Assembly (NCBI RefSeq): GCF_029168945.1
Contig: NC_083604.1
Location: 63,938,211 to 64,002,210, forward strand
From: Cannabis sativa
Lineage: Eukaryota; Streptophyta; Magnoliopsida; Rosales; Cannabaceae
Direction: 5' to 3'
DNA: 64,000 bases
The position numbers were made by a program, and so were the translations under genes. The notes under the pieces are model-generated. The model did no database searches. It was not told the DNA's origin and worked only from the letters and a program-made list of their open reading frames with translations. Of the stretch, positions 1 to 13,231 are shown piece by piece. Every line of letters begins with the position of its first letter. The stretch's first letter is position 1.

Positions 1-1186
1 TAAATTTATGGTTTGGATTTCTAAAGTGGTTTCTCTGATTGTTTCTATGTGAGTTACTAAACAGATTTTAGTTGCAATTTAGGTTGCTCCGTTAATTGTA
101 ATAGAAGTTTCTATATAGAATTCCTTAAAAATGCAAAAAAACTGTTTTAAAGTATAAAAATGAAAAAACCACTTTATAATAATACTACTAATACAATTAT
201 TACAAAAATAATAAATAATTTTTTTTAATAAAATACATATTTTAATATTTTGAATGATATTAAAAAAAATTATTCTTAAAGTAAAATTGTTGGTTAAAAA
301 TAAAATATTGCAAGATTATTGTATATTTTCTTAATTTCTATTTCTTACAAATTTATAAAACATATTTATTACTTTTATTTGTAGATAAAGTTTTTCGTTA
401 TATAATTTGAAATTTAAATTTTTTAATAAATAAAATGTATAATTTTATTTTACTTTGGAAAATTAATCAGTAGCTATAATTAATTAACAGGCTAAAAATT
501 TTAATTATGGTAAATTGATAAATAACTTTAAAATTATATTTAGGTCACTAAATAATTTCTTTGTGGTAACTTTTATTTTGTAGCAATGTGATTATTACAC
601 AATCCACTAAAATTATAGACACATATTATAAGTAATGTATTTTAGTTTCGATTTATGAAATATATTTGAAAATTTCTTAATAAAGTCGTAAAAATATAAT
701 TAACATTTCAATTATTTTAAAATTTCATTATAAATATGTAGAATTAATTTAAAAATAATTATTAAAGTCATATATTTTATTTAATTAATTTTAATTTAAT
801 GCATATAATTTTTAATACTCAATTTTAATATATAATCAGTATAAGCGCATCATAATTAACACTTAACTATTATTTTTATAATGAAAAAAGATACAATTTG
901 CCTCTATGACTATATACATATACCCCGGTATGACAGTTTATACTCCATATATAAAATGAATCGAATTATTATGCTAGACTGAATTTTGGTGAAATAATTT
1001 TCTAATATCAGTAAATTTGAGATGGTCGTTCGATTTAGATCAAAGGCTATTAATGATATCATGAATTTTTTAAATTCATTTTTGACCAAATTAACCTTAC
1101 GATTTTAAAGAGGTTTGTTTATTTTTACATTTTAAAACAGTTTTTTTTTTTGTTTTTTGTATTTTTACGAAATTCTACATAGAAAT
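1..1186. other. AT-rich intergenic DNA, no gene seen
   Basis: Very AT-rich DNA with homopolymer runs and no long reading frame on either strand. I see no RNA gene, no clear transposon end and no coding similarity here. Confidence 0.6.
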
Positions 1187-1264
1187 CCTATTGCAACTAG
1201 CGCTGCAACCTAAATTGCAACAAAAAATCGTATAGGAACCCCTATTGCAACTAGCGCTGCAACC
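1187..1264. repeat. 24-bp direct repeat, two exact copies
   Basis: The same 24 bases occur at 1187-1210 and 1241-1264, 54 bp apart. Each copy contains the palindrome AGCGCT inside an inverted TTGCA/TGCAA context. They stand out as GC-richer islands in an AT-rich background. Function unknown. Confidence 0.75.
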
Positions 1265-1536
1265 ATTTTAGAAACCCAAATCGTAAATTAAAAAAAAAAT
1301 TAAAAAATTAGTATACGGAGTAATTTCCCATTAATCTATTTTTTTTTAAAAAAAAAAAAACAAGTTTCAAATTATTGTTAAACAAAATATAAAGACTGAT
1401 TGTATATACCCAATCCTCTCTCTCTTTTATATATCTATATAAATATATTTATTTATATACACTTCTCCCCTCTCTTATATATCTATAATCTGTAACATCT
1501 ATAACATCTATAACATATATATATAAAGATAAATGA

Positions 1537-2559
1537 GTTTTTTGGTTTTGGTTCAACTATTTTGTCTTTTTGTGACTCAATTTTTTCTCTTTTAATTTTT
1601 TGGTTTTGGTTCAACTATTTTATCTTTTTGTGGTTCAATTATTCTTTTTCTATTTTTTTTGTGTGACTCTTCTCATAATATTAATATTTTAAATTTAAAT
1701 AATTTAATATTTATTTTTTTAATCTTTTTTTTTCGACTTAATATATTTATAAACTTTTTACCTTTAAAAAAATAATACTTTAAATTTAAATTTTTAAACA
1801 TTTAATATTTATTTAATAATTAATTTTTTCTCTTTTAATTTTTTGGTTTTGGTTCAACTATTTTCTCTTTTTGTGGTTCAATTTTTTCTCTTTTATTTTT
1901 TTTTTTTTGTGTGTGACTCTTGGTTTTGGTTAAGTTATTTTGTCTTTTTGTGTCTATTATCATTTTGTCTTTTTTGTGGTTTTTGCTATTCAATAGCTTA
2001 ATGCATATATAGTAAAATTAAAATGCATTAATATAATAATATGTAAATCAAATTGCTTTTAAACTAAATATCTCTATTTTTAATATAAATTTTTTTTATT
2101 ATTATTTATTTTGAATGGCATATATATAAGCTTTCTCTCCCTCTCTCTCTTTTTCTTTTAATAATAAATTATACACATAACCACATTATATATAATTATT
2201 AATTGTTATTCAATAGCTTAATGCATATATAGTAAAATTAAAATGCATTAATATAATAATCTATAAATCAAATTGCTTTTAAACTAAATATTTCTATTTT
2301 TAATATATTTTTTTTTTGTTATTTATTTTGAAGGGCATATATATAATCTTTTTGGTTTTGGTTAAGTTATTTTGTCTTTTTGTGTCTATTATCATTTTGT
2401 CTTTTCTGTGGTTTTTGTTATTCAATAGCTTAATACATATATAGTAAAATTAAAATGCATTAATATAATAATATGTAAATCAAATTGCTTTTAAACTAAA
2501 TATCTATATAATTAATATAATTTTTTTTTTGTTATTTATTTTGAAGGGCATATATATAA

Positions 2560-2629
<70 letters not shown>

Positions 2630-2675
2630 TAATAAATTACACATAACCACATTATATATAATGATTGAAAATAAT
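1537..2675. repeat. Complex tandem repeat array (AT-rich)
   Basis: Two repeat types are interleaved. A short unit beginning tttggttttggttcaacta recurs near 1540, 1605 and 1845, with variants near 1921 and 2350. A longer unit beginning attcaatagcttaatgcata recurs near 1990, 2210 and 2420, each followed by a CT-rich tract or its remnant. The parts near 1921 and 2346 repeat as one block, which suggests duplication of a compound unit. No coding potential is seen. Confidence 0.7.
2565..2624. repeat. (CT)n microsatellite
   Basis: Uninterrupted CT dinucleotide run of about 30 units at the end of the third long unit of the surrounding repeat array. The earlier units end in shorter CT tracts, so this one has probably expanded. 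Confidence 0.95.
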
Positions 2676-2787
2676 TGTTTTTCATCTCTATTAATTAATA
2701 TAAATTAAAAGATTTTATTTATTTTTTGTATTTATATTTTTATAAGAGACATATAAAATTTTTATTCATATAATAATAGATTATTGC

Positions 2788-3413
2788 TTCGTTTGGAACG
2801 TCGTATTGTATTATATTGTATTGAATTGAATTATATATCATATTTAAGGCTAATTAGCAATTTTTCCCCTCGAACTTTGACATATACCAAATTATACTCC
2901 CTGAACTTTTTTCGCTGTTAAAATTTCACCTTGAACTATTGACATTGTTAAATTTAAGGACTTTTGTCTAATTTCATTCAATTTCACTATTTCAGTGATT
3001 GGTTATGTACTAAAACATGCTCCCTAGACTTTGATATCTACCAAATTATGCCCTCAAACTTTAATATGTACTAAATCATTCCCTCTGAACTTTCATCCAT
3101 ATTATAATTTTTTTACTAAAATTATATAAAAGTCCTTAAATTTAGCAATCTTAATAGTTCAGGGGAATTTTTAACGGCCAAAAAAGTTCAGGGGGCATAA
3201 TTTAGTATATGTCAAAGTTCGGGGGGAAAAAATTACTAATTAGCCTTTTATATAATACTACATTAAACTTTATTTTATACTAAAATATTATATATTTAGG
3301 TGTCTATGAAAGTTAATACCATTTATAGCTTTACATAAAAATATTGTATAAAATACAATTAAATATAATATTATACAACATAATACAGTTTAATACGATG
3401 TACCAAACGAACC
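2788..3413. mobile_element. MITE with ttcgtttggtac-type ends, interrupted
   Basis: The left end reads ttcgtttggaacgtcgtatt and the right end is its approximate reverse complement, ending taccaaacgaac. Both are followed inward by tattgtatt-like subterminal repeats. A second MITE (2848-3245) lies inside. A third copy of the same end occurs at about 3770-3850 (taccaaacgaggtc), so the exact pairing of ends is uncertain. No protein is encoded. Confidence 0.5.
2848..3245. mobile_element. 398-bp MITE with long inverted repeats (copy 1)
   Basis: Begins ggctaattagcaattttt and ends with the matching inverse. The arms are long (over 60 bp) and carry phrases such as ctttgacatataccaaatta and the reverse of it. 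A second copy of nearly the same length lies at 38079-38475, which supports one family. Long arms suggest a Mutator-like MITE, but I could not define a target duplication. Confidence 0.65.
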
Positions 3414-3944
3414 CTATATGTAATAATCTATACACACATGATACAGAGGATGATTTTTTTTGAAAACACTAAAATTAAAAGTTCATACTGATTTTTATTC
3501 ACTATTTTTTCTTTAAAAAAGTATGTACTTAAAAGTTTCACACTGTATTAAATTTATTCTTTATTTTCATCAAAAAGGAAAAAAACTGTATATTTAAAAG
3601 TTTCACATTGTATTAAATTTATTAAACACAAAATAAATAAATATATATATAAATATTTTTACTCTACAATTTGAAACAAGGTTAGTAAAGAATAGAAGAG
3701 AATAAATGACATATATTTTGATCTTTGTCAATACATGTTATTGGTTTAATTTGTACAGAATAAATTTGAAATAAACTTATACAATATAATACAACACAAT
3801 CCAACACAATACAATACAATGCAATACAATACAGCGTACCAAACGAGGTCTAAATGTATTATATATGATAAATGTGGAAATTTATAATCTTTTCAATTTT
3901 TTTCTCAGTAAAGGTGGAAATGTGACAGTTTGACCATTAAAGTC

Positions 3945-5450
3945 ACATGGGTTTAGTTAGAGAATTATAGTCTATGGCCCCAAATCATAGGATTATGTTA
4001 GTTTATGTCCTCATTTCAAAAAAATACAGCAAATGACCCTAAATCATAAGACTATGTTAGTAAATGTTCTCATTTCAAAATCATTAACTTTTTTTTTATT
4101 CTTTTAGAATTAAAAGCAAATTATTTAAATATTATGGTATATTTATATTATTTTTGTTAAAATCTTTTTATTTTAAAGTTATGTCAATTTTTTTAAAAAA
4201 AATTATGAGTTGTTGGTATATAAATTTTATTGTACGGTATATTTCTATTTTGTTGTATGGTATATTATTATTCTTAGATATTTATTTTTTATTATGATAT
4301 GTATAATAGTGGTATATAATTTTATTAGCATAATAAAAATATTTTAATGTATGTATATAATTTTATTGTCATGTTACATATATTTAATTATTATTTTTAT
4401 ATTTTTTTGATTGTATGATTATTTATTTTAAATAATATTTAATTAGTTTTTATTTTATTATATACAATGGCTATGGTATATATATTTTAATTGTAGTATA
4501 TAATTTGGTTAGTATAGTATGCATACATATATATATTAGCAATCTATATTTTTATTATTATTATTATTTTTTGTATATATGTTTTGGTGTATGGTATATG
4601 TATTTTTTGTTATACATTATATAATTTTTTTAAAATTAATATTTAAGTTTTATTTTCTATTGTACTTTTGTTGACATGATATATAATTTTATTAGCATCC
4701 TATATATTTTTATTTTTATTTGTTGTTGTTATTATATATTTCTATTGTAAGGTATGTATTTTATGTTATATGGTATATAAGTTTTATTGTATAGTATATC
4801 ATTTTATTTTAGATAATGCATGTTTAGTTTTTATTTTAGTATACATAAAAGTGATATAAGTTGGTTAATATGGTATATATATAATTTTTTTAATAATATT
4901 ATATTATTTTATTTTATTTTTTATTGTAGGTATATACGTTTTAGTGTATGGTATATGGTTTTTGTTGTCTATAATATATCATTTATTTAATATGATATTT
5001 AATTTCTATTTTATTATATATAAATTTTTTTTGTATGTATTTATATTTTAATGGTGGTATATATAATTTTGTTAGCATGATGATATATATATTTTTTGAG
5101 TATTAATTTAATATTGTTATAATTTCTTTGTGGTATATAATTTTATTACTACAGTATATTAATTTTTAGTACTACGATATATCTAATACTATTGTACATA
5201 TTTAAATGATCTAATGTATTTATTTATTTTTGTTACAATATAATAATATGTAATACTAAAAAAATTATGTAACTTAATTTTATTATTATATATATCTTTT
5301 TTAAAAAATATATGTAATAAATATATTTTTATAATTTTTATTAGCTAATTTATTAGATTTTACCATTTTCTTAATTTTTTAAAAAAGTGGACATTTACTA
5401 ACTTAGTTACCAAATTTAGAGCCATTTTACATCTCAACCTGTTTAGTTAA
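3945..5450. mobile_element. Possible Mutator-like element with ggtatat-rich interior
   Basis: A left end (about 3950-4075) with two roughly 55-bp direct repeats (near 3971 and 4029) is inversely similar to sequence at about 5385-5450 (phrases such as ttagttaccaaatttagagc). The interior, about 4120-5330, is a non-coding low-complexity tract in which tggtatat recurs many times. Ends are diverged and no duplication was defined, so classification is tentative. Confidence 0.35.
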
Positions 5451-6313
5451 GGGATTATTTCACAAATACACAAAAACAACAAAAAAAATTACAAAAATAC
5501 AATTTCACAAAATTTTAAACATTTTTATGATTTTTTTTATTTTGTCCTATTAAATTTACTTACTATATATTTATGTAAACTAATTTTTTATTACCATATC
5601 AATATTTATGTAAATAGCCCTTTACTAACTTTGTCAATAATGCTTTCGTCATTATCAAGCAGCTAAAGACTGATAAGAGTAAAGCTAAAGCACCGACCAC
5701 CAAAATTCATGCTTTCACATGTGCTTTCAACATAAAAGGAATCAGCAACTCAAAAGACATGCATGAGAACCATCAACTATTTGTTCTTAAATCTGGAACT
5801 TTTGTCCAAAGCTTTCTTTTAGTCTTTTAAATGTGAAAGTTTATCTCTCCAACATACATATGTAATCTCTATGTTTTCCATTTCACTTTTGCATTGTACT
5901 TGGTATGTAATTGCTAAACTTAGGCATGCCAGCCATCTGAAAAATGAGCAGCAATAGTGGCGATTTCCGGGCACCAATCAATACGCCGTCATTCATTTCT
6001 GAAACCACAGTGGTGAAACACCGAAATGGGAGGGGAGCTCACACAAACTTACAGTGAGGTTTTGTATTCTTAAATTCGGCACACTAGCAGAGTTTAACAG
6101 AACAAATATACAATTGAACATTCTAAATGGTAAACAAAAAATGAAGTGTGCTAGAAATCACCATGACTGAAAATATCAAGGCCATGATTTTGTAAAACGG
6201 AAATATCAAAGTGCTACTGCTACCTTAGGAATCATCAAGCTAACCTACCAAAAAGAATATTACATGCTTTTAATATATAAGAGGGAATGCGCACTATTAT
6301 TCATTACCTCGTA
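5451..6313. other. 3' flank of the receptor kinase gene
   Basis: Lies downstream of the minus-strand kinase stop codon. The part near 5640-6300 is less AT-rich than the DNA to its left and is probably 3' UTR and 3' flank. I see no independent gene. Confidence 0.4.
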
Positions 6314-9300
6314 TCATCGTCCACCAGACAACTCAATAGCATCCTGATTATAAATGGAATCTTCACCCCAGTCGAACCTTCTTTGTATTCTTTCATACTC
6401 TTGCCTTCGAGTAACTTCGACATTCTGCCACTCTTCCCACCGCTCAGCCAGTCCCTCTCCTTCAAGCATCCGCACAACCTCTGACATTAACGGGCGATCA
6501 TCTGGTGATTGTTGGGTGCAAAGCAATGCAACCTGAATCATCATTTCTACCTCTTCGAGTTCATAATTATTATTAAGATTGCGATCCACAATAGCCTCAA
6601 GTCTTTTCTCCCTTTCCAGCTTTTTCACCTGCAGGAAGAAAAGAAATTATCTACAACAAATTGGTTCTCTCAGATGAAGAAAAACAAAAGTGCACGAGTA
6701 AGAATGCAGCATCTCAGTACAGCTAAACAGTAATGAAAATATATGAAAACATTACTCTTATTTTGCGTAGTACAGTGAAAAATGAGAAGCATAAGTCGAC
6801 TATCTTAAATAGCAAAAGCTTGATGGAAATGTCCATGTAGCACCCATCCCTTGATTTCTCAAATATGTTTCCACAATAAAAGCAGTGTGAATTATATGCA
6901 TGTTTAGGGAAAAGAATTACATGGTCAAGCAATAAAACATCATCTTCCTCTTCCAAACGCGAGAAGTCTATCGCCCGTTGGCCTGTTACAATCTCCAAGA
7001 GCATGATTCCATAGCCGAAAACATCAGTTCTTTCTGATGACTTCCCAGTTGACAAGTATTCAGGTGCTATGTGGCCCATCGTCCCTCGAACTTGAGTTGT
7101 CACATTAGTCTTTCTAGCATCCACCAGCTTTGCCAAGCCAAAGTCTCCAACAACTGCTTCAAAGTCTTCATCAAGCAATACATTAGCAGCCTTAACATCC
7201 CGATGAATGATCTTAGGATTGCAATGTTCATGTAAGTACTCCAAACCACGCGCTGTACCCAAAGCCACTCTTTTTCTGGTGGGCCAATCCAATACTGGCT
7301 CCCCAGGTTTTATCTCTGCAATAAAACTCAAAATTAGAAAAGCACAGTAGATGTATAAAGATGTAGATATAAATCCGGTAACAAATCACATTTATGACCT
7401 TAAAAGAAATACCTCGTAATTGATAAGCAACACTCAAGTTCTGCATAAAAGGATACACCAAAAGGCGCTCTGTTGGTGTAGTGCAGAATCCAATTAGTCG
7501 TAATAGATTCCTGTGAACTGCAACACTAATCATCTCAACTTCACGCTGAAAAGCTGCGTCCCCGCCAGGACTTTCATAGTCAGTCAACCGCTTCACAGCA
7601 ACTTTTGTATTATCAGATAGCACTCCTTTATAGACCTTCCCAAAACCTCCCTGACCAAGGACATTTTTCTCACTGAAATTGTCAGTGGCAACCTGCAATT
7701 CCCTCCATGCAAATCTTTTTAATTGACCAAAGGCAATTCTTCGATCAACTTCACCTGAACCCAAAGTTGAAAAGGATAATAAAAGTAATTATTTCAAAGG
7801 TGCCAAGCAAATTATCATCCTCCAGTAAAAAATAATCCAGGTAAACTAAAGCATGGAAATGATTTCACATAAGCAAATAAAATAAAAAACTAAACAGAGA
7901 ATGATGATAGAAGGCTTGTGGTAGATGGTTTAAATCATGCTCCCTATTTTAGACAAGACAATTTATGCATGAACCAATTAAAAGAAATGCAAACCTGGAA
8001 CGTCTACAAAAACTTCACGCTTGTAGCCTTTTCTTCTATTTTTGCATACAAAATAAAGCGAGCCACCAATGAAGAGAATGAAAATTATTCCACCAACAAT
8101 TCCAACTATAGTTCCAGTACTCAGCTTATGTGAAGGGCCTGTCAATAGTAGTAAGATCTTAGCAATAGCTAAATAAACTCGGGGTAAATTGGACAGCTGA
8201 AATTGCTACATGGCCACTATGACCCATTTACCTGATTCATCAATATCAGTAGCACAAGGGTGAGGAAAATTTGGACCACAATTCAAGTGGTTTCCAGAGA
8301 AACTACAAAAAAACACGCACACACATAAAAAAAGATTAGGCTGGTGAACAAGTTAGAAGGGAGAGAGAGAGAGAGAGAGAGAGATAACGGTAATAAAATT
8401 GAAGATATTGTCTGGAATAAAAATCATTAACTTAGAATGAACTTCTTACTTGTACTTAACGATCTGGAATAATTTCTCAGGAATCCGACCACTGAAACTA
8501 TTGGAATCTAGCTGACTGTAAATAACGAACATACCACATCATCAAACACAAAGAAGATGTGAAGTATACTTACAACTCAAATACATAAATCTCGAATCAT
8601 ACTTTAGACAACGCGCAAAAGAAAGAAAAAGAATCACTAAAATACAAATTAATTTCTTAATGTTTTACCATAGGTGCATACTAAAGATAACTAACATACA
8701 GAGTAATTAAGCTCTGAAGACTGGAAAGTGACTCGGGGATTGTTCCAGATAGGTTATTTCCACTTAAAATCCTGCTCGCATATGACCAAGAAATCATTGT
8801 CAAGGACAAAGGTATGAAAGATGCAAAAGTTATTAGACATAAAACCATTACTATATGCATGATGTTCCACTTACAAGAATTGAAGCTTTTTCAAATCACC
8901 AAGGGAAGAAGGTATTCCTCCACTTAAATTGTTATCCTCCAAGTTCAAGTTGGCCAAATTTGCAAGATTTCCAAATTCATTTGGTATTACACCTGTTATA
9001 CCATTTCCTTGCAATGAACTGCACGAATATATTATAAATGGGATGATTAATTATACATGTGTATGCACATAGACAAATTAACAGGAAAAACCAACATCGA
9101 AGTAGTTGGTGCGAAAAAACAGGGTAGAAATAACAAATCAATTTTCTGCATGCAAAGCTCAACAATATAAATAATCACAAGCACCAAATACTGAAAAATA
9201 ATGAAGGCTTTAAGTTGCCTCAAACGATTTGCATAGGTTAGAAACAAATAGGTTCAAGGTAAAAATGGAAGAAAGTCCACACAATGCAAAATAAATACCA

Positions 9301-10915
9301 TAGATAATTACCATCCAGTAATATAGAAAATCAAGGATAAAGATCATTTCATTCAGGTCATTTTTACTTACAGCACTTTAAGGTTCTTCAAGGCTCCCAC
9401 TTTAGGGGACAAAGTTCCTGTAAATCCCATGTTTGGTAATGTTCTGCAAATAAACAATAAAATTAAAAACATACGTTTACTCAATACTATACAAGTCTCC
9501 TGAACTTGCTTAGAAGGCTCAACTTCTGAAATATTATTGCATTTAACATACTCCTTTTTAGGCATTCAATCATTCTACTTCGCTAGCAAAATAAATTAGT
9601 TTTCATGAACTCAGCAAGTAGTAATGTATCACCGTGTATAAGGGAAGTAACAAAGAATATCTTACACGGTGACAACATTATTACTAGGATCACAATTAAC
9701 ATTGGACCAGGTGCATGGATTAACTTGGTTGGGATTCCAGTCCTTGAGCTGATTGTTTGAAGCATTCAGTGAAATTTTCAATGCATTAAGTGCGTCTCCT
9801 GAAAAAGATAGATGAACAATTTTACCAAAGAAAAGTAATTTACAAATTTTTCAATACTGAAAACACATCCCTAGCCTAAGGTGGGTTTTTTTAATGTCCC
9901 AAAGCCAATACTTTCTAAAATACTTGCATCACTCAAGTAGCTATGCAGAAACTTAAGTACTTTATAATAAGCATTGGAAACTAAAATTGAACACCGTTTC
10001 ATCTAAAGAAAAACCTCAACAGGCCCGCTAAACAACTGACTTCCTTTTTCCTTTTTCTTCCCCACCTCCCCCATTTATCTTGAATCTCAGGCAGAAAGCT
10101 AGAGAGAATAAACACGGAGGGTGATCTGTCCATATAAAGACATAAAAGGCTTTCTAGTTCACATATTATGCTCATCATAATGGTACATTATTGCATGTTC
10201 AAAGAGTACCTATTTAACAACTGTTAGGATCCCACATTGATCAAGAACGGGATTAGTTGGTGATATAACACACTTGGGCACCCTCCTCTACTAGGCTAGC
10301 ATTTGAGAGTGAGCTTTACCCAAGTAGTTGTATCAAATGGTTGCAAAACCATTTGAAAGTCCAAAGTGGATCGTCGTGGATGTCTCCTCTAAAGTGGGGT
10401 ACATTGTTAAGACCAGACTTTGACTAAGTGGTGGTATATAACTACTTGGGCACCCTCCTCTCTTAGGTATGAGTTCTACCCAAGTGGTAGTATCGACAAC
10501 ATACTCATTCTTTGAACTCAAACTGACGAACATGGTTGATCTAATTTGCATGATTCTATTATGTTGTCCTAGTCTTATCAAAGAAAAATATTATGTTGTT
10601 CTAAGTGAATATCAGAACTGAGCATAGATTTTTAATTCATTATCTGAAAGTAACATACAAGTGAAACAGCAATTCTTTTCAACAGAATGAATAAGAAGTT
10701 TCAAGTCAGAATAACTGAAAGATATTAGAGCGAACCAGATAGACACAGAGAGCAACTTACAAAATCTCTGATGGCATTGCACACCAGAGAGTCTAAAATG
10801 GTATTCATTATCTTAACAAATAGCCACATCACTTACCTTGAGAATCAGGCGACACAAAAGAGGCCAAGAAAGATAATATGAAAACTGCAAAGGCAAGTTC
10901 CATCCTCAAAGACAT
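6314..10915 (-). CDS. LRR receptor-like serine/threonine kinase (LRR-II class)
   Basis: Plasma-membrane receptor kinase of 610 residues, assembled from 11 coding exons on the minus strand: 10837-10915, 9666-9798, 9372-9443, 8875-9018, 8700-8771, 8450-8515, 8232-8302, 7995-8138, 7413-7754, 6921-7315, 6314-6628. Every junction has GT/AG and the phases agree; three LRR exons are 72, 144 and 72 bp, as usual for 24-residue repeats. Residues 1-24 form a signal peptide (start MSLRMELAF), followed by an N-terminal cap with [10 protein letters not shown], about five LRRs (70-190), a Cys pair, a membrane span (221-244) and the kinase. Kinase motifs: GQGGFG 294-299, Lys315, HRD with Asp414, DFG with Asp432, so an RD kinase expected to be active. 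The C terminus ends DAIELSGGR. It closely resembles the Arabidopsis At5g10290/At5g65240 type, SERK relatives that act as (co)receptors; ligand unknown. Confidence 0.95.
10205..10510. repeat. Repeat-derived insert in intron 1 of the receptor kinase
   Basis: Within the first coding intron, a phrase acttgggcaccctcctct and the sequence around it occurs twice (near 10271 and 10443), each copy followed by an acccaagtagt/acccaagtggt motif about 40-50 bp on. It starts near ttaggatcccacattgat. It looks like a transposon-derived or internally duplicated fragment. No ends or target duplication could be fixed. Confidence 0.45.
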
Positions 10916-10949
10916 CCCTCCAGATTGTTGGAATTAAGTCAGTAATTTA

Positions 10950-10997
10950 TCAAGAAAAGTATGAAACGTTACCATTTCTACTTAAAATTCCCAGCAT
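10950..10997 (-). other. Possible upstream ORF in the receptor kinase leader (15 codons)
   Basis: A putative 3' splice site (ttgcag) on the minus strand lies directly before an ATG at 10997. The frame is 15 codons (MLGILSRNGNVSYFS) and ends in TGA at 10950, 34 bp before the main ATG at 10915. If the leader is spliced as inferred, this uORF would lie in the mature mRNA and could reduce translation. The splice site is a prediction only. Confidence 0.35.
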
Positions 10998-12195
10998 CTG
11001 CAACATGAATACTTCAGATAAATAGCACAGAATACATCAAATACAAAAGTGAAGGAAACTATTATACCAGACCTTTAGTCATGGTAGCAAAAAGTTTATC
11101 CAGAAAAAGAAAATTAGTGGATAAAAAACCAGTTTGTTACATTTGTCTTTCAAGGAAAAGAATGGGCAGGGGATAATCAACAGCCAAAAGAATATTTTAC
11201 ATATATTCCCTTTTTCCCAATTTTTTTTTTCTTTGGCAACACTTTCATATGTTAATTTTTTTAATATTGAATAAAGAAAGCTTAAAAGAATTTGTTCAAA
11301 AAAAGCAAGCGATTGAATGTACAAACAGATTTCATAAATCAAAACTGCTAGATTTCACTTTCTATGCCATTTCAAGCCGACCCATTAAGCACCCTCACAC
11401 CATAAACCGCAGAATTAGCCTTCTCATACTCAAAATAAGTTGAAGAGCTTCTGAAGCATTAACGCATAATAAAACAACTTACGTCTTCCCATCAAAACAT
11501 CTAGTAACATTTTAACAGCTAATGAACTTGAAGTCAAAGATTGACATTGAACCTATGGCACATTTATAATCTCATTATCCTAGCCATAGGAAAAGCTACC
11601 CATTTAGAAAGTGAAAGTTAAACAACCAACTAAAGCGTGTCTAGCTATGGCTATAAGTGTTTCAAGCCAACCAATTAACCACCCTCACAATATAAACCCC
11701 CAAAAAATTAGCCATCTGAAACTCAAGTTATAGGAAAGTGAATAATATATGGTAAAAATCAAATAATGCATGGTTTATATTAATGACCCATTTCGATCCC
11801 TCTTTTCATTGGATGAAAAAATCAAAGAAAAGGAAATAAGCTTGAACTACAAAACCTTCCAAATTGTGCAATATTTCAATTTCATATTAAGAAAAAACAC
11901 AATTGTTCGACTTTAAAGAATCCCACTTTCCCTATTTCGAATAAAAATATTAAACTTCAATTCAATTCCTATTCCCACCATACTTTTTTCCCCTGCAACC
12001 AAACAGGAACAAAAACTCGAAAAATAATAATAGAATTAATAAACCAAAAACAACAAAATTTCCAGAAATGCTAGCGTAAAAGAAAATAGCTATATACATA
12101 AATGAAAATAAAAAATTACGAAAAGCCCAAATATAAATAACAAAAAAATACATACCCCATCGAAAAAGAAGAAGAAGAAGAAGAAGAAGAAGTAC
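10998..12195 (-). other. Probable 5' UTR intron of the receptor kinase gene
   Basis: On the minus strand an AAG|gtactt donor at 12195 and a ttgcag acceptor at 10998 would remove about 1.2 kb without coding content. A GAA/CTT trinucleotide run (about 12167-12192) lies directly inside the donor. Leader introns are common in this gene class, but no transcript evidence is available, so the boundaries are inferred. Confidence 0.4.
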
Positions 12196-12640
12196 CTTGG
12201 TGATATGAAAATGAAGAACCAGATTTGGAAAAATGGTAAGAAGGGAAAAAAGAAAAAGAAAATCAAAGGTAGAGAAACTTTTCAGAGGATTTGATTTGAT
12301 AGGTAATCCCAAAAGCTGTGTAAAGGAAGAAGGGTTAGCTGGCTGCCAAGCTGACCAACTCAATAGTGAGAGAAAGGAAGAAATAGGAGAGAGAAAGTGC
12401 AGTTACAGAGCTTTGATTAAGCAGCAGCAGCAAAATCTACAAGAGAAGGTTCTGTCCAGTTTTGCTTCGAATTTTCAATTTGTAATAATTTTTTTTTAAT
12501 ATTTTTCGTATAAATAAAAATAAGATAGTAATATGAGTCTTCATTAATAAAAGTAGTCAATGGAGAGGTGAGGGTGGTCGTCCCAAATAGCAATAATAAG
12601 AGAAATATTAAAGCCATCAGTGTTGTCTAGCACCTTTTTA
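12196..12640 (-). promoter_or_regulatory. Probable first exon and promoter of the receptor kinase
   Basis: Read on the minus strand, this stretch has pyrimidine-rich tracts (CTTTCTCTCTCC types) typical of plant core promoters and leaders, followed by a sequence without long frames up to the inferred donor at 12195. The start site is probably near 12400-12440. Position inferred only from the gene model and base composition. Confidence 0.35.
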
Positions 12641-13226
12641 TATGTCAATATCGTTTTAGGTCTAATTAAGTATAGGTCCCATATAATTTAATATAATAAT
12701 TTTTAGAGAGTATCGCTAGTCAATCGCAACGCGACATGTCGAGAAAATGTTAGGCACCACTAGTACCTAATAGCAATTTTCCAGTATTAATTACTCTTGA
12801 GACTCACCTCTGCTCCCATTGCTTTCTTTTGCTATTATTGGGACTGGGACCCTGTCTGTCCAATTGTGATCACCTCCTACCTATCACCACTTTCACCCTT
12901 TTTTAATATTAATGAAATATGCTTAAAACTATTTTAAGGTATCATGCACTACTGAATGTAAATGTACCTAAATTAATTATATAAAAAATTACTAACCAAC
13001 TACGAATATAAAAATAGAATTCAAAAGAATAATAATTAAAGGGGCCAAAATATAATTTTTTTAAAAAAAAATAAGTGAAAGGTTTTATTAATATTTGGAA
13101 GCCATGACCACCCTTGTAAAGGGTAGCTAACAACTTAGAGTACTTTTAATAGATGAGGTATAATAGTTATAATATTAAATACCTTAAAACTCTTAAAATG
13201 ATTCTGTAAATAAATATGTGTTATTT
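12641..13226. other. Intergenic DNA left of the LTR element
   Basis: No gene seen. It contains the 5-bp sequence gtaat (13227-13231) that was duplicated when the adjacent retrotransposon inserted. Confidence 0.5.
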
Positions 13227-13231
13227 GTAAT

